Shown: in pieces, positions 1 to 6,814 of the stretch
Layout: every line of letters starts with the position of its first letter
Position numbering within the stretch: the first letter of the stretch is position 1
NCBI GenBank assembly: GCA_001275005.1
Contig: JWZX01001004.1
Span: 1-12,924 of the forward strand
Reading direction: 5' to 3'
Origin: Chrysochromulina tobinii
Taxonomy: Eukaryota > Haptophyta > Prymnesiales > Chrysochromulinaceae
Length of the DNA stretch: 12,924 nt
The notes under the pieces: generated by a model
Database searches by the model: none
The model's input: only the letters and a program-made list of their open reading frames with translations
What the model was told of the DNA's origin: nothing
Made by a program: the position numbers and the translations under genes

Positions 1-1424
1 TGGTGCTTGTTCGAGCTCGTCAAGGCGCTCGCCAAGGGCGCGACGCTGCACGTGGTGCTCGCGCCCGCGGACGTGGACGGCTTCGCGGAGCTGCTGACGT
101 ATGAATTTGACGAGATTGCGGGCATCGTGGCGGGCATGCCATCGACGCGGCCGACGCGCAGATCACAATAGTCGAGGACCGCGACTACATCCTGGCCGAG
201 GTGGCGCAGCTCGAGGGCGGCATCGGCGCGGTGACGGCGACGGTGTGCGCGTCGCTGCGCGAGTGGCTCGCGGCCGAGGGCCGCGCGGCGCTGGCGCGCA
301 TGCCGCGCGAGGAGCGGGCGACGTCGGCGCTGCAGAACCAGCTGGGGAGGCTGCTGCAGGCTCAGGGCAAGCTCGACGAGGCGGGCGTGCTGCTCCGCGA
401 GGCGCTCGAGGCGAGGCGTGCGACGCTCGGCGATCGTCATCCGAGCACCCTTGTCTCGATGAATAATCTGGGGACACTGCTGCACGCCCAGGGCAAGCTC
501 GACGAGGCGGGCGTGCTGTACCGCGAGGCGCTCGAGGCGAGGCGTGTGACGCTCGGCGATCGGCATCCTAGCACCCTTAGCTCGATTAGTAATCTGGGGG
601 GGCTGCTGTATGACCAGGGCAAGCTCGACGAGGCGGGCGGGCTGTACCGCGAGGCGCTCGAGGCGAGGCGTGTGACGCTCGGGCGATCGGGCATCCGGGG
701 CACCCTCACCTCAATTAATAATCTGGGGGAGCTGCTGCAGGACCAGGGCAAGCTCGACGAGGCGGGCGTGCTGCTCCGCGAGGCGCTCGAGGCGAGGCGT
801 GCGACGATCGGCGATCGGCATCCGGGCACCCTCCGCTCGATAAATAATCTGGGGTTGCTGCTGCAGGACCAGGGCAAGCTCGACGAGGCGGGCGTGCTGC
901 TCCGCGAGGCGCTCGAGGCGAGGCGTGCGACGCTCGGCGATCGGCATCCGGGCACCCTCCGCTCGATAAATAATCTGGGGACGCTGCTGCAGGACCAGGG
1001 CAAGCTCGACGAGGCGGGCGTGCTGTACCGCGAGGCGCTCGAGGCGAGGCGTGCGACGCTCGGCGATCGGCATCCGGACACCCTCGGCTCGATTCATAAC
1101 CTCGGGCGGCTCCTGCACGACCAGGGCCGGCTGGGCGAGGCCGAGACCTTGCTCCTCGAAGCACACGACGGCTGCGCCGCGACGCTCGCAGAGGGCCAGC
1201 GCACCCGGCTGCGCTCGCAAGCCGGGCTCGCAGACGTGCGACGCGCGCAAGGCCGCATCGAGAGCGCCCGCGCGCTCGTGGATGCACGCGTGCTCATCAC
1301 GGCGCGTGCGGCGCTGGGCCCGACGGTGGACACGACGCTGCTGCTCGAGGCCGTCCACGCCCGGCTCGAGTGCGCGGCAGGCGGAGGGCTCAGCCCGCTG
1401 AAAGCGGCCCTCGAACGCATGTGA
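1..1424 (+). CDS. TPR (kinesin-light-chain type) repeat protein, 5' partial, with a likely frameshift
   Basis: The gene enters from the left edge in frame 1 (WCLFELVKALAKG...) and runs to a stop at 169-171. The coding sense moves to the frame of codon 141-143 (IDAADAQ...) and continues unbroken to TGA at 1422-1424. The five bases at 136-140 therefore hide a one-base loss or two-base gain. Six 42-residue TPR units follow at 342-1100, each with a QGKLDEAGVL(Y/L)REALEARR core and a LGDRHP turn, then a degenerate seventh unit. This is the kinesin-light-chain/TPR_12 repeat type, a protein-binding superhelix. The N-terminal WCLFEL resembles the S-x-WC-x-x-EL motif of TIR-like domains, but too little is present to name it. 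No intron is visible, unlike the other genes here. The binding partner is unknown. A GTG at 201 is only an apparent start; the true start lies outside the window. Confidence 0.82.
342..1100 (+). repeat. Six tandem 126-bp TPR-coding units
   Basis: Units start at 342, 468, 594, 723, 849 and 975. Five are 126 bp and the third (594-722) is 129 bp. Neighbouring units are near identical, most clearly 723-848 and 849-974. This points to recent tandem duplication or gene conversion. Confidence 0.9.
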
Positions 1425-1979
1425 GGACCGTCCTCGGGCCGGAGCACCCTGAGACGCACCGCTGCGCAGAGGCGCTCTCGCAGGAGGAAGAGGCCGCCAG
1501 GTCCCACAGCGTATAGGCACTTCCTGACGAGATGGACCCGGCGTGACATGCGGCGTTGAGCACGGGCTGATCGGGATGATGAGGGTCTCTCAGTCACTGG
1601 CGGAGGGTACAGTTTCACCGTACCATGCGATGGGCCCCGGCGCTCGGCGGGCTAAGGCGGACCGCCGTGCCGCGTGCGCCGGTACGGTAACCAAACAGCC
1701 GAACCGCTGGCGTGCGCGTAACCTATACCGCATTTCTAAGCTCGCGCTACACATTTTCACATTTACTCGTACGCGGTCCTAGTGAAGTTGTACTACACCA
1801 CCGTTCAGTAACGCAAGAACCTATAAAGTCGCTCCACCGCCGCAGTCTTCAGATCTCCCCGTGAGATCTCCCGCCCGAGCGTACCGAGAAGAGCCACCTT
1901 TGACTAACCTCCTGTGATCGAACCATCATCGTCCGGCGGCCCGCTCGAGGCTGCCACCTGCACCTCTCTCATCGTCGAG
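1425..1979. other. Intergenic region between convergent genes
   Basis: This 555-bp stretch separates the stop of the + strand TPR gene from the stop of the minus strand ankyrin gene and must hold both 3' UTRs. It is less GC-rich than the genes. I see no convincing ORF, RNA gene or array. A short inverted repeat (GAGGAC/GTCCTC, 1423-1436) overlaps the TPR stop codon. Confidence 0.6.
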
Positions 1980-4900
1980 CTACGTACTTGACGCCTGGCC
2001 GGCGTAATTGGGCACGACGTAGAGCCGCTCCCGAGCCAGCTGACGCTCCTCTGGTGAGAGGACGCGCTGTGGCCGCTCCTGCACCCAGCGGCGCGCCGAT
2101 GTGGCCCAGGTACGCCGGCGCGCCGACTGCACCTGCCGACGTGCCGACTCGCTCAAGTAGCCAGGGCCAGAGGCTTGGGCGCGGTCGACGAGCGTCGTGC
2201 CGATCGCTCGGGTCGTCGGTGCATCTGGAGACACGAAACGGCCGCTTACCGGCCGGACCGATCGGCCCGAGACGAAACCGCCGTAGCCCACGTACATCTC
2301 GCCACCGCCCGAGACGGCGCCGCCCGGGACGGCGCCCAGAGCATAGTCGGGCTCGTCCGCGTAACTGCCGATCGCGTACCTGAGGAGAGAGGCAATCAGT
2401 GTCAGCAGTGGTAATCGGAGGTCATCAAGAGGCCATCAGGGCTCATCGCGTACCGTGAGCGCGCATCGAGAGGCCAGCCGTCCTTATCCAAAGCGGCCGA
2501 CGGGCCGTGAGCGCTCGAGACGGCGCCCCGACCGCGCGCCGGGTCGGTTACGGGTCCCCCCACCGAGGACCTACCGGCCGACGACCAGCCCGATACGGCG
2601 CTATCGACCGATACGGCGCTGCACCCGCCGCCGGAGTGGCCTCCACCGCTCGAGACGGCGCCTCCACCGCTGCGGCCGTACCGACGACGACGCATCCCCT
2701 CCACCTGATGAGGGAGGCAATCACCTGATGAGTGACTCACTTGATGAGGGATGTCATTCGAAGCGACGCATCTCCTCCACCTAATGAGGGATGTCATTCG
2801 AAGCGACGCATCTCCTCCACCACCTCCTGCTCATCCGTCATCATCCGTCATCATCCGTCATCAGAGGTCATCAGAGGTCATCAGAGGTCATCAGAGGTCA
2901 TCAGAGGCCATCAATCCACCTCCTCCTGCTCATCCGTCATCAGAGTTAATCAGAGGTCATCAGAGGTCATCAAAGGTCATCAATCCACCTCCTCCTGCTC
3001 ATCCGTCATCGGCTGCGCCTCGTCCGCAGGCCTCTGCTTGCCGCCCGGCACGGCGCCCGGGCTGCTGCTGCTGCTGCCGCCGCCACCGCCCTCGCCGACG
3101 CCCGACACGGCGCTCGAGATAGCGCCCGAAACGGCGCCGCTGCTGCCGAATCCAAACCAGCTGCCGCCGCCGCCCGGCACGGCGCTTGACGAATCTCGAG
3201 GGGGGCGGGTTGAGGCGGGAGAGGGCGAGAGCGCGCGAGATGTGATCTCGGCGAACGCCTGCCGAGAGAGGAGATGACCATGAGAGGAGATGTAATCAGA
3301 GGCACTCGGAGGCACTCAGAGGGCACTCGGAGGCACTCTAAGAGGCAATCAAGAGGCAATTAACGAGACTCGCCTGCCGAGAGGAGAAGACGGCCGAGTA
3401 GGCGCTGCCGAGTAACCGCCCGCGCCGCGAGGCCGCGTCACGTGCGTCGGCGCGGCGCTGCTCTTCGGCGGAGGGCGGGTAGGCGGGCTTGGGCGGCGGC
3501 GGGGAGGGGGGGCGAGCGGAGGGGCGCGCCGAAGGGCGCGGGATCGACCCGGCGTACCTGTGGGGAACGAGGTGGGGTGAGGCGGCGCCGTGGTGAGCGC
3601 TTGCATGCGCGGGCGGCCAGCCGGGCGGCGCAGGATCGGTCCTGTGCGTGCCTGTTGGTCGTCGACAGAGGCGGTCGGCCACTCGCCGCGTCGCCCGTCG
3701 TCGCGGCGGCCGTGCGCCCTACAAGGTATTTGGCTTGGTCGAGCGATCCGAATCTCGCCGTCCATCCTGTCGACGGCTGGTACGGTGGGATCTGGCCTGG
3801 CGACGCCGCGTGCTGCGGGTGGCGCGCCGAACCGCGCCGTGCCGAGCGCGCCGAAACGCGCCGTGCTGAGCGCGCCGTACCGCGCCGTGCCGAGCGCGCG
3901 CCGGGCGCCTCGTCGCCGCTGCTGCTGCTGGCCGCCGGCGGGCTCGCGTCGTGTTGGGCGCTTCCCGCGGGCTGCCGTTTGGAGAAGAAGCCCCAGCCGT
4001 TACCTTTTCGGACGTGCGGCTCGGCCGCGCCCGGGACGGCGCCTGTACCGCCGAGCGTGCGGAATTCCGCCTGAAGCTGCGCAAGGGTCTGAGCCGGATG
4101 GTCCACAGTCGGCTTGCGCACACCCTCCTTCACACCCTCCTTCACACCCTCCTTCACACCCTCCTTCACACCCTCATTCACACCCTCATTCACACCCTCC
4201 TTGGCTCTTGGAGCCTCGGCTCGCTCGGCCGTGCCCGCCGCAGCGCGCTCGGTTTTGGCCGCGCGCTGCTTCATCGCGGTCCGTGCACGCACCTGATGAG
4301 GGAGGCAATCAGACGTCCTTCGATAGATGAGGGAGGCAATCAGACGCCATCAGGGGCGCTGATGCTCGCACCTTGGGAATCAGACGCAATCAGACGCACT
4401 CAGACGCAATCGGATGCAATCAGACGCAATCAGACGCAATCAGACGCACCTCAGCGGCTGCGAGTGCAGCGCGTGCCTCGGCCACGGCCCGCAAGGCAGC
4501 GTCGGCGTCGGCGTCGACGTCCTCAGGGGCGGCAGGGGATCCTGACTCGGCGTCCGTCGGCGCGGCCAAAGTTGCCTTACCCGCACGCTGCTGTGCGGGC
4601 CGCTGCTTCCCTGCTGCTGCTGCTGCTGCTGCTGCGGCTGCTGCGGCTGCTGCTTCCAGTACGTCGGTGACGCTCGCGTGCCCGCGCCGGCTGGCCCACG
4701 CCGCTGCGTCGAGCCCCCACTCATCGGCCAAGTCCGTACGAGCGCCACTGCTGAGCAGCAGCTGGGCGATCTCCGCATGACCTCCCATGGCCGCGAGGAT
4801 CAGCGGTGTGCGGCCGTCGGCGTTGGCGGCGTCGACGGAGGCGCCGCGGCGGAGGAGCGTCTCGACCGCACGCACCTCGCCCTGGAGGACGGCATAGTGC

Positions 4901-5112
4901 AGCACCGTCGCGCCCATCAGATTGACCATGAGCTCGAGCTCCATGTTGGGCGCCATGCTGGACTGGCAGCAGCGGTACGACAAGCGGCACCACGCGAGCA
5001 TCCACGCCGACGGAAAGGAGATCATGCCCTCGCGATACACGAGCTCGTCGATGCGTGCCGGGTAGATGCTCGACACTCGCTCGAGCTTGATCAAGCCGCG
5101 CAGGCCCGCCAT
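1980..5112 (-). CDS. Ankyrin-repeat protein with a long low-complexity C-terminal region, 6 exons
   Basis: Exons on the minus strand are 5112-4450, 4292-3652, 3557-3374, 3258-2989, 2704-2454 and 2379-1980, giving 802 residues with all phases matching. The ATG at 5112 has A at -3 and G at +4. Residues about 66-153 hold three ankyrin repeats (GATVLHYAVLQGEV, GRTPLILAAMGGHAEI, and a degenerate third). A run of 14 alanines follows, then an acidic/alanine stretch, seven EGV(K/N) tetrapeptides, RSARRG repeats, a proline-rich segment and dispersed GAV(P/S)G motifs. Ankyrin repeats bind proteins; the rest looks disordered. No catalytic domain is visible, so the function is unknown. Introns 2 and 3 use GC donors. 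Introns 1, 2 and 4 carry the family A or B elements described below. The gene converges with the TPR gene and lies downstream of the signal-peptide gene in the same direction. Confidence 0.72.
2380..2453 (-). mobile_element. Ankyrin gene intron 5, short introner-like intron
   Basis: This 74-nt intron runs from CACG^GTACGCGATG to CTCCTCAG^GTACGCGATC. The bases GTACGCGAT occur at both the donor and the start of the next exon, a target-like duplication of about 10 bp. The interior is made of GATGRCCTC-like units. It is phase 2 and restores SR|YAIGSY. Confidence 0.6.
2705..2988 (-). mobile_element. Ankyrin gene intron 4, nested family A insertions
   Basis: The donor is GAG^GTGGATTG and the acceptor CCTCATCAG^GTGGAGG, phase 0, joining DEQEE to VEGMRRRR. 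Inside lie extra copies of exon sequence. The 33-bp exon-boundary segment at 2978-3010 is repeated exactly at 2909-2941 and in shorter form at 2821-2842. The following exon segment (GTGGAGGAGATGCGTCG on the minus strand) appears at about 2804-2822 and 2764-2782 before the real exon. Between the copies are GATGACCTCT decamers. This reads as several insertions into the same site. Confidence 0.65.
3259..3373 (-). mobile_element. Ankyrin gene intron 3, GC-AG intron flanked by a duplicated exon junction
   Basis: The donor is CTCGGCAG^GCGAGT and the acceptor CTCGGCAG^GCGTTC, 115 nt, phase 0, joining FSSRQ to AFAEI. The sequence CTCTCGGCAGGCG is present at both ends, so the GC donor is simply the target sequence. 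The interior has TGATTGCCTCT and GAGTGCCTCC units. Confidence 0.62.
3558..3651 (-). mobile_element. Ankyrin gene intron 2, decayed family B element with GC donor
   Basis: The acceptor end matches family B: ATGCAAGCGCTCACC, CACGGCGCC, a pyrimidine tract and CCCCACAG. The segment between the proposed donor (AACAG^GCACGC) and the element aligns with the start of the next exon, for example GATCCTGCGCC against GATCCCGCGCC, as a diverged target copy. The donor appears to have changed from GTACGC to GCACGC. The intron is 94 nt, phase 2, joining STTNR to YAGSIP. Confidence 0.55.
3826..3897. repeat. Three 24-bp units coding (A)RSARRG(T/V/S)
   Basis: The units at 3826-3849, 3850-3873 and 3874-3897 differ at only a few bases and encode Arg/Ser/Ala repeats in ankyrin exon 2. 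Confidence 0.7.
4119..4202. repeat. Seven 12-bp units coding EGVK/EGVN
   Basis: CACACCCTCCTT is repeated four times, CACACCCTCATT twice, then CACACCCTCCTT once. On the minus strand this encodes seven EGV(K/N/R) tetrapeptides, a charged and probably extended linker after the ankyrin domain. Confidence 0.9.
4293..4449 (-). mobile_element. Ankyrin gene intron 1, family A element with decamer array
   Basis: The donor is GCTGAG^GTGCGTCTG and the acceptor CCTCATCAG^GTGCGTGC, 157 nt, phase 0, joining LAAAE to VRART. The AGGTGCG target is present at both ends. About seven TGATTGCGTC-type decamers lie at 4380-4449. They are followed by two TGATTGCCTCCCTCATC modules separated by TATCGAAGGACGTC. Confidence 0.72.
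4612..4653. repeat. CAG/CTG trinucleotide run coding 14 alanines
   Basis: On the minus strand GCA/GCC codons give 14 consecutive alanines just after the third ankyrin repeat. The run is likely length-variable. Confidence 0.9.
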
Positions 5113-5508
5113 TTGCTGCCGCGTGCGCGTCGGCGATGGACTGGTGTTGGAGCGGACCAAAAAAGGCGTTTCGTGTGTAGGACAAGTTCCAAGTTCCACA
5201 TAAGTTTGCTCTCAAACTTTCGCGCGATTTGACTCGAGAGGTCGTTTCTCTCGGGAGGTTCACGGTGGGACAAAACGACAGCACACGCGGTCATGACACT
5301 CGGTGTGCGCGCGCCGGGGGCGGGTCCGCGGTTGGCGGTACCGCGGACGGCGGAGCCGCGCTGTGCTCTCCGCTCGTCTGTGTGTGTCTCGGGGTTTCTG
5401 TCTCTTCACCTGGGTGTGCTTTTCCGCAGTCTCCAACGTTCGCGCACAAGAATATATACATCTCGCGTGCAGGTCTGATCTCGAGGCGCATCTCGCGTGC
5501 AGATCCGA
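5113..5508. other. Intergenic region upstream of the ankyrin gene
   Basis: This 396-bp stretch holds the ankyrin gene's 5' region and the 3' region of the signal-peptide gene, both on the minus strand. It contains a diverged direct repeat, CATCTCGCGTGCAG at about 5459-5472 and 5490-5503, and a TATATA run at 5453-5458. I could not place a promoter. No credible ORF is seen on the + strand. Confidence 0.5.
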
Positions 5509-6493
5509 TCACAGCCCAAAGGCGCGCTGGATCTTGAGCCGGAACACTGTGGGGATCTCGGCGGGCAGAGCATTCGACTGGGCCAGCAGGAAGACGTCGT
5601 CGACGCACCTGATGAGCGAGGCAATCAAACGTCTTCCGATAGATGAGGGAGGCAATCAGACGCCATCAGACGCCAGCAGGAAGACGTCGTCGACGCACCG
5701 GCATCCATACGCGAGGACCTGCAGCGACGCAATCAGACGCAAGCAGACGCAAGCAGACGCAATCAGACGTACCGGCATCCATCCGACGAGAGGAACTGCA
5801 GCGCGGCGTACGCGTCGGTGGCGGAGAGCCCGGCGGCTTGCTGCAGCCACCCAGCGACCGCGTCGAGCTCCGGTCCAGCCTGGGCGGGTGCGGGGGGCGC
5901 CGAGTCGCGCGTACGCCCCAAGGCGCGCTGTGCCGGGCCCCTCTGCACCGCCTTTGGAGGGAAGGTGAAGCACGAGATCTGAGGCTGGTACGAGGACTTG
6001 GAGTCGCGAAAGGTCTGCGAGAGGGCGGGATTGGGGCTGCTGAGGGAGGGGCAGGGGCTCGGAGGACGGACGCCGCGCCAGTCACGGGGGAATGCGCACC
6101 TCCACATCGTGGTCATAGTAGACGGGCTTCGTCGCCGCAGCTTGGTAGGCGATCGGCGGCACCCACTCGACGGGTGGAGGCGGCACCGGCTGCTGCTGCT
6201 GCTTATACAGCGGCGGCTGCCGTTTGATTGCCTGTGGGCCCGACCACACATTGAGCTCCGTCTGATGCGTCGACTTGCGGTCCCGGAAGCTCTATGGCGC
6301 GAAAGCGAGTCGACCGCGAGCCGTGAGCCTTTCGGTGGGTGGCGCGAGGCGTTCGTGTGCTGTGCGCCTTGTGCGCGCACACCTCGTGGTCGTGGTCGTA
6401 GTACACCGGCACGGGTGCTGCCGCGCGCATGCCGGGCACCTGCGGCATCGGCCTGGCAAGCGCCGGAGCGACAGCCACAATGAAGGCAAGCAT
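5509..6493 (-). CDS. Small protein with N-terminal signal-like peptide and duplicated YYDHD/FRDxKS motif, 4 exons
   Basis: Exons are 6493-6383, 6291-6100, 6014-5773 and 5608-5509, giving 214 residues. The ATG at 6493 (GAAAAATGC) starts MLAFIVAVAPALARP, a short hydrophobic stretch with an ALA|R cleavage-like site, so export is likely. The motif PVYYDHD(H/V)E(S/T)FRD(R/S)KS occurs twice. Each copy is interrupted by an intron after the same Glu codon, so an exon-intron-exon unit was duplicated. Between the copies is a QQQQ and proline-rich stretch. The third exon contains GWLQQAAGLSATDAYA, and the C-terminus is rich in hydrophobic and basic residues. Introns 1 (6382-6292) and 2 (6099-6015) look ordinary; intron 3 carries the family A element. 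I do not recognise the family. An in-frame stop just after YYDHDVEVRIPP lies inside intron 2 and could end an unspliced isoform. Confidence 0.68.
5609..5772 (-). mobile_element. Signal-peptide gene intron 3, family A element with exact 28-bp target duplication
   Basis: The 28-bp exon sequence at 5582-5609 is repeated exactly at 5672-5699. Between them lie two TGATTGCC modules separated by TATCGGAAGACG and ending CGCTCATCAG. A second, older exon copy (ATGGATGCCGGTRCGTC) lies at about 5690-5707 relative to the exon edge near 5768-5784, with a decamer array at 5720-5768 between. The donor GCCG^GTACGTC and acceptor CATCAG^GTGCGTC join GCR to CVDDVF in phase 2. Confidence 0.78.
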
Positions 6494-6814
6494 TTTTCGA
6501 AGATTCCCGATTGGAAGTCCGCAACGCGTCGTTATGAGTTTTGAGGCTGCAGGCTCCGAAATTAACGCTCGGCTGACTCTGTCGAAGGCAAGTGTGTGGA
6601 GCATCCTCTTCGCCAAAATGACTGCTGACACCACGCACCCGCGCCTCGGAACGGAAAGATCTTTCTTACTGCACAACTGCAGGTGCCCACGCAAATGAAA
6701 CAAATGAAAAGCCTCAACGGAACGGAAAGATCTTTCTTACTGCAGGTGCCCACGCAAGGCCAACTGAGCAGTAAAGTGGGGGAATCTAGCAAATGAAACA
6801 AATGAAAATGCTTT
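6494..6814. other. Intergenic region with a duplicated segment, upstream of the signal-peptide gene
   Basis: This 321-bp stretch is less GC-rich than its surroundings. It holds the 3' region of the EF-hand gene and the presumed promoter and 5' UTR of the signal-peptide gene. A segment is duplicated 71 bp apart (6647-6694 and 6718-6757), each copy with the perfect palindrome GAAAGATCTTTC. A second direct repeat, AAATGAAACAAATGAAAA, lies at 6693-6710 and about 6791-6808. Confidence 0.6.
6647..6757. repeat. Direct repeat with GAAAGATCTTTC palindrome, two copies 71 bp apart
   Basis: Copies at 6647-6694 and 6718-6757 share CGGAACGGAAAGATCTTTC and GGTGCCCACGCAA. The first copy has an extra 8 bp. 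Palindromes lie at 6654-6665 and 6725-6736 and could bind a dimeric regulator of the gene starting at 6493. Confidence 0.75.

Noticed and set aside
437-1618. Several minus strand ORFs across the TPR region
   Set aside because: They are shadows of the 126-bp TPR repeats and show only repetitive Arg/Ser/Ala-rich sequence.
1822-1828. TATAAAG resembling a TATA box on the + strand
   Set aside because: It lies between two convergent gene ends with no gene following on the + strand.
4678-5232. Long + strand ORF opposite the ankyrin exon
   Set aside because: It is antisense to a clear ankyrin-coding exon and is explained by the high GC content.
6077-6099. Stop codon shortly after YYDHDVEV as the end of the signal-peptide protein
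   Set aside because: The parallel first copy of the motif is interrupted by an intron at the same codon, and splicing here rebuilds the same EFRD-type continuation, so the stop is probably intronic.
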